A stretch of 58,727 nt of DNA from JAHJDR01 sp964609965. GTDB taxonomy: Bacteria; UBA10199; JADGCS01. The notes under the pieces were generated by a model. The model searched no databases and was not told the DNA's origin. It saw nothing but the letters and a program-made list of their open reading frames with translations. A program made the translations under genes and the position numbers. Shown piece after piece: positions 52,077-58,727 of the stretch. Within the stretch, counting starts at the first letter, position 1; each line of letters starts with the position of its first letter. The DNA lies in assembly GCA_964609965.1 (NCBI GenBank), contig CAZSTS010000013.1, forward strand, positions 1 through 58,727. Direction: 5' to 3'.

Positions 52077-52997
52077 ATGGTACAAAAAGTAGATAAAATT
52101 TGGATGAATGGTAAATTTATTAATTGGGATGATGCAAACGTCCACATCCTTACACACACGCTTCATTATGGCCTAGGTGTTTTTGAAGGCGTGAGGTGCT
52201 ACAAACTCGCTGATGGTAAATCTGGTTTTTTTCGACTCAGAGAACACTTAAGACGTTTTGACGATTCAGCTAAAATGTTCTGGCTCAAACCAATATACAC
52301 CCCGGAGGAACTTTTAAAAACAGCCATCGAACTCTATAAGGTTAATAAAATGGAAGAAGGTTATTTAAGACCTCTTATGTTTGTAGGAGAAGGTGCCATG
52401 GGGCTTTATGCCATCGACAACCCTCTTAGCACAGCCCTTATTGCCTGGCCTTGGGGGGCTTACCTAGGAGATGAGGGACTCAAAAACGGTATTAGAGTCA
52501 AAACATCTTCCTATACTCGCCTCGCTGTAAATGTGAACCTTCCCAAAGCAAAAGCATGTGGAAACTACATCAATTCCATTCTTGGCAAACGCGAAGCCAT
52601 GCTTGCCGGTTATCAAGAAGCCCTGATGCTCGATACTGAGGGCTATGTTGCCGAAGCTTCTGGTGAAAATATTTTTGTCATCCGCGACGGCATTGTGAGA
52701 ACACCCCCTGCTGCCTCATCAATCCTGAATGGGATTACAAGAGATTCCGCATTAACTATTCTACGCGATGAAGGCATAGAGATTCGCGAAGAAAAGATCC
52801 TTCGTGAAGAAACATACACAGCCGACGAAATCTTCCTCACAGGCACAGCCGCCGAGATCACTCCTGTAAGAGAAGTTGATCATCATCAAGTGGGTCCTGG
52901 CAAACCAGGCCCTATTACTCAAAAAGTACAGTCAATCTTTTTTGATGCTGTGAGAGGAAAGATCGATAGATACCGCGAATGGTTGGAGGTGTTTTAA
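52077..52997 (+). CDS. ilvE: branched-chain amino acid aminotransferase
   Basis: 306 residues, fold-type IV PLP enzyme: KIWMNGKFINWDDANVHILTHTLHYGLGVFEGVRCY, LRPLMFVGEGAMGL, the PLP-lysine motif NLPKAKACGNYINSILGKREA, DTEGYVAEASGENIFVI and ILNGITRDSALTI. It catalyses the last step of Leu/Ile/Val synthesis. AAGGAG precedes ATG 52077. Confidence 0.95.
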   Translation: MVQKVDKIWMNGKFINWDDANVHILTHTLHYGLGVFEGVRCYKLADGKSGFFRLREHLRRFDDSAKMFWLKPIYTPEELLKTAIELYKVNKMEEGYLRPLMFVGEGAMGLYAIDNPLSTALIAWPWGAYLGDEGLKNGIRVKTSSYTRLAVNVNLPKAKACGNYINSILGKREAMLAGYQEALMLDTEGYVAEASGENIFVIRDGIVRTPPAASSILNGITRDSALTILRDEGIEIREEKILREETYTADEIFLTGTAAEITPVREVDHHQVGPGKPGPITQKVQSIFFDAVRGKIDRYREWLEVF

Positions 52998-52998
52998 C

Positions 52999-53141
52999 AA
53001 ATGAAAATCCCAAATCCCAAGCACCAAATCCCAAGCAATAATCAAATTACAAATTCCAAAAACTCAAATATCAAAAGAATCCGTTTGGAATTTGGATTTT
53101 GGGATTTGCCTGGAATTTGTGATTTGGAATTTGGAATTTAA
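52999..53141. repeat. inverted permuted-word repeat between ilvE and ettA
   Basis: The left half is built of CAAATCCCAAGC words and the right half of GGAATTTGGATTTTGGG words. CAAATCCCAA (53025-53034) pairs with TTGGGATTTG (53099-53108), and CAAATTCCAAA (53050-53060) pairs with TTTGGAATTTG (53084-53094). The whole gap is therefore one long imperfect hairpin ending 7 nt before the ettA ATG. Confidence 0.75.
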
Positions 53142-53148
53142 AAAAGTT

Positions 53149-54840
53149 ATGTCCCAAACAGAAGATAACAAAATTATTTTTTCAATGGTCGGCGTCAGCC
53201 GTATCCATCCCCCAAAAAAACAGGTCCTAAAAGATATTTACCTTTCATTCTTTTATGGTGCCAAAATTGGTGTGCTTGGATTGAATGGCGCTGGCAAAAG
53301 CAGTCTTCTCAAAATCATTGCAGGCATCGACAAAGACTGTACTGGCGAAGTCGTTTTCTCCAAAGGTTATTCTGTAGGCTTTTTAGAGCAAGAACCCAAA
53401 CTTGATCCCGAAAAAACTGTTTTGGAATGTGTTCAGGATGGCGTGAAAGAAATCATGAACCTTCTCAAGGAGTACGAAGAAATAAACAACAGCTTTGCCG
53501 AAGACATGTCTCCAGAAAAAATGGAAAAGCTCATCGCGCGTCAAGCAGAGGTCCAAGAAAAGCTCGACAACTCCGATGCCTGGGAACTCGATACAAAACT
53601 CGATATCGCCATGGAGGCCTTGCGCTGCCCTCCTCCCGATCAAAAAATCAAAACTCTCTCAGGTGGCGAAAAACGACGCGTAGCTCTGTGCAAACTGCTG
53701 CTCGAAGAACCTGATGTTTTGCTTCTTGATGAACCGACAAACCACTTAGATGCCGAAACAGTGTTCTGGTTAGAGCGCCATTTGCAACAATACAAAGGTA
53801 CAATCATTGCTGTAACGCACGATCGCTATTTTCTAGACAATGTCGCTGGATGGATTCTTGAGTTAGACAGAGGAATGGGACACCCTTACAAAGGCAATTA
53901 CTCATCTTGGCTTGAGCAAAAACAAATAAGACTCAAAACCGAGGCCCGACAAGAAGAAAAACGCCTACGCACAATAGAGAACGAATTAGATTGGATACGA
54001 CAAACACCCTCTGCCAGACGCTCCAAAAGCAAAGCCCGAATCACAAATTACGAAACCCTGATCAGCCAAGCCAATGAACAATACAATGACAATATTCAAA
54101 TTTTTATTCCACCAGGTCCAAGATTAGGCACTAAGGTTATCGAAGCCAAAAATGTTTCAAAGGCCTATGGCGATAATCTTTTATTCGAAAACCTAGATTT
54201 CGCTTTACCCCAAGGCGGCATTGTAGGTGTAATTGGTCCTAACGGAGCTGGAAAAACAACTCTATTTAAACTGATCACAGACCAAGAAAAAGCCGATAAA
54301 GGAACCTTTGAGATAGGCGATACAGTCAGTTTAAGCTATGTTTCGCAAGACAGGTTCCCTCCCGAAGATAAAAGATCTGTTTGGGAAGTCATTTCAGAAA
54401 ATCACGAAACAATTAAAATCGGTAATCGCGAATTTAATTCACGCGCCTATGTGTCTCGCTTTAATTTTGCAGGCTCTGATCAACAAAAACCAGTGAACCT
54501 CCTCTCAGGCGGAGAACGAAACCGAGTTCACCTAGCCTTGGCCCTCAAAAATCCAGGTAATGTTCTTTTGATTGATGAACCTACCAATGATCTCGATGTT
54601 AATACTATCCGCGCACTCGAAGAAGCCTTGGTTAACTTTGTGGGTTGCGCTGTTATTGTCAGCCACGATCGCTGGTTTCTAGACCGTGTAGCCACACACA
54701 TCCTAGCATTTGAAGGTAACAGCCAAGCGGTTTTGTTTAATGGTAATTTTTCGGACTACGAAGAAGACAAGATAAAGCGCTTAGGAGATGCAGCCCTTGT
54801 GCCAAAGAGAATACAGTATAAAAGATTTAGTCGTCCATAA
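53149..54840 (+). CDS. ettA: ABC-F translational throttle protein EttA
   Basis: 563 residues with two ABC ATPase cassettes: Walker A GLNGAGKSS and GPNGAGKTT, signatures LSGGEKRR and LSGGERNR, Walker B LLLDEPTNHLDAETVFWLE and LLIDEPTNDLDVNTIRALE. The long linker KTEARQEEKRLRTIENELDWIRQTPSARRSKSKARI is typical of EttA, with the arm that contacts the ribosomal E site. Start chosen at MSQTEDNKIIFSM; the 19-codon upstream extension is repeat-encoded. Confidence 0.95.
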   Translation: MSQTEDNKIIFSMVGVSRIHPPKKQVLKDIYLSFFYGAKIGVLGLNGAGKSSLLKIIAGIDKDCTGEVVFSKGYSVGFLEQEPKLDPEKTVLECVQDGVKEIMNLLKEYEEINNSFAEDMSPEKMEKLIARQAEVQEKLDNSDAWELDTKLDIAMEALRCPPPDQKIKTLSGGEKRRVALCKLLLEEPDVLLLDEPTNHLDAETVFWLERHLQQYKGTIIAVTHDRYFLDNVAGWILELDRGMGHPYKGNYSSWLEQKQIRLKTEARQEEKRLRTIENELDWIRQTPSARRSKSKARITNYETLISQANEQYNDNIQIFIPPGPRLGTKVIEAKNVSKAYGDNLLFENLDFALPQGGIVGVIGPNGAGKTTLFKLITDQEKADKGTFEIGDTVSLSYVSQDRFPPEDKRSVWEVISENHETIKIGNREFNSRAYVSRFNFAGSDQQKPVNLLSGGERNRVHLALALKNPGNVLLIDEPTNDLDVNTIRALEEALVNFVGCAVIVSHDRWFLDRVATHILAFEGNSQAVLFNGNFSDYEEDKIKRLGDAALVPKRIQYKRFSRP

Positions 54841-54847
54841 AATATTT

Positions 54848-54927
54848 AGACCTATGGACCCATGGTCCTGTGGTCCTATGGAATTTCACATAGGCCCTTA
54901 GGTCATTCGGCCCATAGGCCCATAAAT
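54848..54927. repeat. permuted-word repeats before the DUF4911 gene
   Basis: CCTATGGACCCATGGTCCTG and GGCCCTTAGGTCATTCGGCCC words run up to the base before ATG 54928. Confidence 0.6.
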
Positions 54928-55164
54928 ATGCATTACCTCTTCTACAAAGTTAACAAAAACGAAATCCATTATATCAAACACATCCTCGAGGCTTATGATA
55001 ATATGACACAAGTCTCGACCATTGATACGGACATGCCAAAAATCCAAATAACAATTGCTCCGGATTTTTTAGAAGATGTAAAAGGGATTCTTGCTGACCT
55101 TGAAAAAAGATTTTTTATGCAGCAACTTGATGAAGATTCTACGAAAAGTCAGGGACGATATTAG
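54928..55164 (+). CDS. DUF4911 family protein
   Basis: 78 residues: LFYKVNKNEIHYIKHILEAYDNMTQVSTID..KIQITIAPDFLEDVKGILADLEKRF matches the small alpha/beta DUF4911 domain. No known function. The start at 54928 excludes a repeat-encoded upstream extension. It lies between ettA and the metallopeptidase gene, separated from each by repeat clusters. Confidence 0.75.
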   Translation: MHYLFYKVNKNEIHYIKHILEAYDNMTQVSTIDTDMPKIQITIAPDFLEDVKGILADLEKRFFMQQLDEDSTKSQGRY

Positions 55165-55238
55165 GCCCTTAGTGCCTTAGTTTCTTAGGTCCGTGGTAAA
55201 ACCCATGGCCCCAAGGTCCTAAGGTCCCAAGGTCCAGA
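55165..55238. repeat. permuted-word repeats before the metallopeptidase gene
   Basis: GGCCCTTAGTGCCTTAGTTTC, then CCAAGGTCCTAAGGTCCCAA-type words up to 5 nt before ATG 55243; no separate Shine-Dalgarno is visible. Confidence 0.6.
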
Positions 55239-55242
55239 ACAA

Positions 55243-56259
55243 ATGCCAATAGACCTAAATAATATCACAGAAGAAACATTACTCAATAAGCGCCTCTCTG
55301 AACTCCCTATTCAAATCAAAGACACATGGCTCGATGCCTGCGTCACCGAACTTCACAAAGAACTCGAAGCTAAAGGACTGTGTTTTCGCCCCCCTTGTTA
55401 TCTGGCAGATGAGTGGCTTACGCCGGACAGGATCCCAATCATAGGCATCCCTTTTTATCTAGCACACCCTACTCTCATCAAACTCGAAAAAAAGATGATG
55501 CTCGAGGCCGAAGGTGAAACAAAAGAATGGTGTATGAAACTTTTGCGCCACGAAGCTGGTCACGCCATCAATTATGCCTATAAACTATTTAAAAAACGCT
55601 CCTGGCAAAAAACTTTTGGTAAATTTACAACTGAATATGAGGAGGGCTATCGTTTTAGACCCTATAGTCGAAGCTTTGTGAGACACCTCGAAGACTATTA
55701 CGCTCAATATCACCCTGACGAGGATTTTGCTGAAACCTTTGCCGTGTGGCTCACTCCAGACAGTAATTGGCAAGAAAAGTACAAAGGTTGGAAGGCCATG
55801 GCCAAGCTCAAATACGTGGATAGCCTCATGCAAGAAATAAATGCCAAAGAACCATTAGTAAAAGACAATAAGGAATACTGGAAAGCCTCTGCAATCCGTC
55901 GCACACTCAAATATCACTACAAGAAAAAACAAGATCATCATGCAGAAGACTTTCCTCACTTTCATGATGCCAATCTCCTGAGAATCTTTTCGAAAAGAGA
56001 TAACACAAATAAAAAGCAACCCTCAGCAGCCAAGACAATCAGAAAGTACCGTAAAACCATTCTACAATCTCTCTCTCGATGGACAGGCGAAAAAAAGTAT
56101 GTAGCCAACGATCTCTTTAACAATCTTCTCGCAAGGTGCCGCGAACTAGATCTAGTCTGCATAGAATCCGAAACTGAGATATTACTCCGTACATCTACCT
56201 ATATGACTACGCTTCTTATGAATTACATGTACACAGGAAAATTAAGAGGAGAAAAATGA
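55243..56259 (+). CDS. putative zinc metallopeptidase (HEAGH)
   Basis: 338 residues, no signal peptide. The zinc motif MKLLRHEAGHAINYAYKLF (HExxH variant HEAGH, ~105-109) is followed ~50-60 residues later by YHPDEDFAETFAVWLTPDSNW, where Glu in DFAETFA is a good third ligand. The C-terminal part is basic and helical. It fits the 'putative zinc-binding metallopeptidase' group. The stop overlaps the ATP-grasp start (ATGA), so the two are a coupled pair, perhaps making and trimming or remodelling a peptide product. Confidence 0.8.
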   Translation: MPIDLNNITEETLLNKRLSELPIQIKDTWLDACVTELHKELEAKGLCFRPPCYLADEWLTPDRIPIIGIPFYLAHPTLIKLEKKMMLEAEGETKEWCMKLLRHEAGHAINYAYKLFKKRSWQKTFGKFTTEYEEGYRFRPYSRSFVRHLEDYYAQYHPDEDFAETFAVWLTPDSNWQEKYKGWKAMAKLKYVDSLMQEINAKEPLVKDNKEYWKASAIRRTLKYHYKKKQDHHAEDFPHFHDANLLRIFSKRDNTNKKQPSAAKTIRKYRKTILQSLSRWTGEKKYVANDLFNNLLARCRELDLVCIESETEILLRTSTYMTTLLMNYMYTGKLRGEK

Positions 56260-57272
56260 CAAAAAAACTCAACATCCTCCTTCTCATTGACGCTCCTTTT
56301 GAACCAGAACCAGGCTATGAATATAAAGAGGAACTCAAACACGATGATTGGGCTGCTGAAAAAACTATATTAAAAACACTCACCAGCCAGGGGCACAATG
56401 TCAGGCTCCTAGGCCTTCATAGCAAGCTTGAACCACTTTTAAATGCTGTGGAAGAAAACAAACCTGATGTAATTTTTAATTTAGCAGACGTCTTTAAACA
56501 GAACACACACTTTGATAAAAACATTGCCAGCATTCTAGAACTTTTAGAAATCCCTTTTACTGGCGCCTCACCCATTAACTTGATGATCTGTAATGACAAA
56601 GCATTGAGTAAAAAAATCTTAAGCTACCACCGCATCAAGGTTCCCCAGTTTTATACTTTTTATCGAAATCACAAAATCAAACACGTCAAACGACTCAAAC
56701 TTCCTTGCATTGTCAAACCCCTGAGCGAAGAAGCCTCGCGAGGCATATCTCAGGCCTCAGTTGTAGACAATGACGAGGCCTTGACTGAACGAGTCAAATT
56801 CATTCACGATAGCCTGAATCGCGATGCCATTGCAGAAGAATACATTGAGGGTCGTGAGTTTTATGTGGGTGTGCTTGGCAGCAAACGTGTCCAAGCTCTC
56901 CCTTTGCGCGAAATGTATTTTGGGGACCTGCCAGAGGACGAACCTCGAATCGCTACCTACAAAGCTAAATGGGATGAAAAGTATCGAAGGAAATGGAAGC
57001 TCTTAAATCGCCCAGCCACGGGACTCACACCTGAGCTTACAAAAAAGGCACAGGATGTCTGCAAAAGGGCTTACAAGGCCTTGAATATGAAGTGTTATGC
57101 GAGATTTGATATCCGCATAACCGACAAAGACCAAATCTACATCATTGAACCCAATGCCAATCCCAATTTACAACCCTTTGATGAGTTTGCTCGAGCTGCC
57201 GAAAAAGCAGGGATTACGTATGATAAGCTTGTTGAAAAGGTTCTTAATTTGGCGTTTCAGAGAGCGCAGTAA
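56256..57272 (+). CDS. ATP-grasp ligase, D-alanine-D-alanine ligase-like
   Basis: 338 residues. The Ddl-like order is visible: PDVIFNLAD, a PFTGASPINLMICNDKALSKKIL linker, the ATP-binding loop LPCIVKPLSEEASRGISQASVV (~150-171), AEEYIEGREFYVGVLG, CYARFDIRITDKDQIYIIEPNANPNLQ with Mg ligands, and a final AGITYDKLVEKVL. It joins amino acids or peptides through acyl phosphates in general. It lacks the usual mur/dcw neighbours and pairs with a metallopeptidase, so it is probably not the housekeeping Ddl. Confidence 0.88.
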   Translation: MTKKLNILLLIDAPFEPEPGYEYKEELKHDDWAAEKTILKTLTSQGHNVRLLGLHSKLEPLLNAVEENKPDVIFNLADVFKQNTHFDKNIASILELLEIPFTGASPINLMICNDKALSKKILSYHRIKVPQFYTFYRNHKIKHVKRLKLPCIVKPLSEEASRGISQASVVDNDEALTERVKFIHDSLNRDAIAEEYIEGREFYVGVLGSKRVQALPLREMYFGDLPEDEPRIATYKAKWDEKYRRKWKLLNRPATGLTPELTKKAQDVCKRAYKALNMKCYARFDIRITDKDQIYIIEPNANPNLQPFDEFARAAEKAGITYDKLVEKVLNLAFQRAQ

Positions 57273-58523
57273 CTAAGTCCTTCTAGGACTTGCCTGTTGA
57301 GAAATCCTTCTACTTTGATGTTCTTGGATTCTGGTGGCTGTCTTTATCATATTTCCAACAATCATTTTTCCTTTTGAAATATCTTCTTGAGTAAAAGATC
57401 CATTTACAAAGCGTTGCAACACACCCACATGGGCAGATGTTAACGGCACATTATTCATGGCCTCGATAGAAAGTATCTGCATCAGTCCAACAGCATAATA
57501 AAAAAGATTAGCAGCATGCTTTACAATTGTAGAATCATCTAATTGCAAATAAGAACTCAGAGCAGTCACGAGAGTACTAAACATTTGTACACCTTGACGT
57601 GCTCGTTGGAGATAGACTGGGCGCCCATCTCTTGCATACTTGTATTCATTAAATGCTGCTAAGTGATAACCATAATATGAATGTTGTGAGTGCTGCCCCA
57701 TCACTGCCATGTAATCATTGGCAAGTAGGCGTGCAGCATCAGCTCCTCTCTTGGACTCTAATAGGGCTTGGATAATGTAATGAACAATAATAGCCTGCCT
57801 TGAGTCAGCGCTAAATTGGTTAACAAGAGGATCCAAAACTGCCTTTAAAACTTTAGCCCCCTCTTGAACAACAGGAGAGGCCAACATTCTTTCTGTTCCT
57901 GCTGGCACCTCTCCAATATCATCTAAATGCATAACCATCTCTTTTTCAAAGCAGGCACCTACAGCAGAAGCAATGATATCTTTGCCATCATCTACATAAC
58001 CTTCACCAATGAAAGCAAAGGCAGTATTCATAGCAGCCCTAAACCTGTTCTCATCGGTTGGTCTTTCTGCAAATGCCAAAGCCACAGCTTTTGCTCCCGA
58101 AAGATTTCCTCCTACATACTGTCGTGCTCCAGAGGAGGCAAAGGCAAATCCCTGCCCTTCTAAAACAACTCCCATAAAATGGTGTTGAGGCTCAGGAGCT
58201 ACTAAATCTACTTTAGGTCCTGGACAGGACATGACTGTATCATGCATGATATCAAGATCGGCAATGCCCCTCATCATAGTCTGCATATCAACTGGAGTCC
58301 CTCTTGTGGCAGGCAAGAGAACCTCGCCATGAATTTGAGCTCTACGAAGAAGCGCTGCACTTTTAGCCGAATCATCAACTCTATTCGCAAAAAATGAGGT
58401 AGGAACATAACCAAATACCTGAACAGCCCTCTCTACACTACTCAGGGGTCCAGTACCAACACCTAATAATGCGGGATTTGGACCAACTACCCCAGAACCT
58501 ACTAGTGCAGCTACACCACTCAT
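57273..58523 (-). CDS. unknown protein with Gly/Val-rich N-terminus
   Basis: 416 residues, mainly alpha-helical. The first 25 residues (MSGVAALVGSGVVGPNPALLGVG) are small and hydrophobic, like the starts of the proteins at 3727, 39211 and 40469. Later segments resemble helical repeats (FRAAMNTAFAFIGEGYVDDGKDII; LVNQFSADSRQAIIVHYIIQALLESKRGADAARLLANDYMAV). Family not recognised. AAAGGAG precedes the start inside a repeat-borne hairpin, and a dyad-linked promoter lies at 58637-58698. Convergent with the ATP-grasp gene (stops adjoin). Confidence 0.6.
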   Translation of the reverse strand: MSGVAALVGSGVVGPNPALLGVGTGPLSSVERAVQVFGYVPTSFFANRVDDSAKSAALLRRAQIHGEVLLPATRGTPVDMQTMMRGIADLDIMHDTVMSCPGPKVDLVAPEPQHHFMGVVLEGQGFAFASSGARQYVGGNLSGAKAVALAFAERPTDENRFRAAMNTAFAFIGEGYVDDGKDIIASAVGACFEKEMVMHLDDIGEVPAGTERMLASPVVQEGAKVLKAVLDPLVNQFSADSRQAIIVHYIIQALLESKRGADAARLLANDYMAVMGQHSQHSYYGYHLAAFNEYKYARDGRPVYLQRARQGVQMFSTLVTALSSYLQLDDSTIVKHAANLFYYAVGLMQILSIEAMNNVPLTSAHVGVLQRFVNGSFTQEDISKGKMIVGNMIKTATRIQEHQSRRISQQASPRRT

Positions 58524-58530
58524 AATAACT

Positions 58531-58572
58531 CCTTTATCACGGCATAGTCAGCCTAGGCTGACGAAGCCGGAC
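58531..58572 (-). repeat. hairpin repeat that carries a ribosome binding site
   Basis: Contains the perfect palindrome GTCAGCCTAGGCTGAC (58547-58562) within a GTCCGGCTTCGTC..TATGCCGTGATAAAGGAG frame. It parallels 5951-5990: same outer frame, different core, both ending in GGAG before the start codon. Confidence 0.6.
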
Positions 58573-58636
58573 TTTGCTCACCTAACAAGCCTCCTTTCTT
58601 GTTCGGCAATAAGTTCAAAAACTCTTTATGCAGGAG

Positions 58637-58698
58637 TTATCGTTTAATTTGAATATTTGTTGTCTAATTAGAAAAGAAAATGGACACAAATGTGTCCA
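58637..58698 (-). promoter_or_regulatory. dyad-linked promoter, copy 5
   Basis: On the minus strand: TGGACACA-TT-TGTGTCCA dyad (58698-58681), ACAA (58663-58660), a 15-nt spacer and AACGATAA (58644-58637). The dyad core is 39 nt from CGATAA. It drives the 416-aa gene. Nothing further is seen in 58699-58727. Confidence 0.6.
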
Positions 58699-58727
58699 GC
58701 GCTCTGTGTGCTGAATTCAAGGAGCAA

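Noticed and set aside
53092..53148. Longer start for ettA
   Set aside because: The extension lies within the CAAATCCCAA/TTTGGAATTT inverted repeat and does not match the EttA N-terminus.

Overview
The window looks like a piece of a Gram-negative, moderately AT-rich bacterial chromosome. It opens with the first ~355 nt of a 16S rRNA gene on the minus strand. Several features point to an uncultured lineage near the old 'Deltaproteobacteria' (Myxococcota/Bdellovibrionota-like): lipoproteins, a type IV pilin-like protein, delta-60-repeat and Calx-beta-like giant surface proteins with MYXO-CTERM-like tails (Cys, hydrophobic helix, Arg-rich end), sigma-54-type promoters, and the conserved order rpiB-glyA-nrdR-ribD-ribE. 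The taxon is inference only.

Layout. 1-1032: 16S 5' end and rrn leader. 1.0-7.6 kb: pilin-like protein, lipoprotein, PgeF, a DHH phosphoesterase, a RelE/Phd toxin-antitoxin pair and an AEC transporter. 7.6-27.2 kb: three very large secreted proteins, all on minus: a delta-60 repeat protein, a 3411-residue beta-helix/Calx-beta/FG-GAP protein, and a glycine-rich/Calx-beta/FG-GAP protein interrupted by a 56-N assembly gap. 27.7-31.3 kb: small plus-strand genes (phosphodiesterase, YgbA-like, ZIP transporter, Coa1-like). 31.3-44.7 kb: the riboflavin/one-carbon block rpiB, glyA, nrdR, ribD, ribE, split by two cargo segments holding lipoproteins, membrane proteins, two paralogous unknown proteins and a MITE-like element. 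44.8-48.4 kb: yceD-rpmF-acpP, guaA and a TIGR04076 protein. 48.4-49.6 kb: a higBA module and a tRNA-like locus. 49.6-57.3 kb: mtnA, a TPR protein, ilvE, ettA, a DUF4911 protein, and a translationally overlapped HEAGH-metallopeptidase/ATP-grasp pair. 57.3-58.5 kb: an unknown 416-aa protein.

Three regulatory patterns stand out and link genes that would otherwise look unrelated. (1) Five loci share a GTGTCC/GGACAC-type dyad placed 38-39 nt from a CGATAA/T box, with an A-rich box at a fixed N15 spacing; one copy matches the flagellar sigma-28 consensus TAAA-N15-GCCGATAA exactly. (2) The two giant genes share a sigma-54-type -24/-12 promoter with an inverted repeat TTGCCTAG-N12-CTAGGCAA exactly 74 nt from the -24 CC/GG; the delta-60 gene has a related set. 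(3) A sigma-54-type promoter with upstream dyads sits just before a tRNA-Arg-like sequence with an anomalous anticodon loop. That sequence is followed by a structured 3' region that contains 12 nt complementary to the anticodon loop plus 7 nt complementary to the D arm, and by a strong terminator 8 nt before the mtnA start codon. This last locus is the best candidate for an undescribed system.

Almost every intergenic gap carries short permuted-word repeats, hairpin elements or composite palindromes, and some of these supply stop codons or Shine-Dalgarno sequences to the neighbouring genes.
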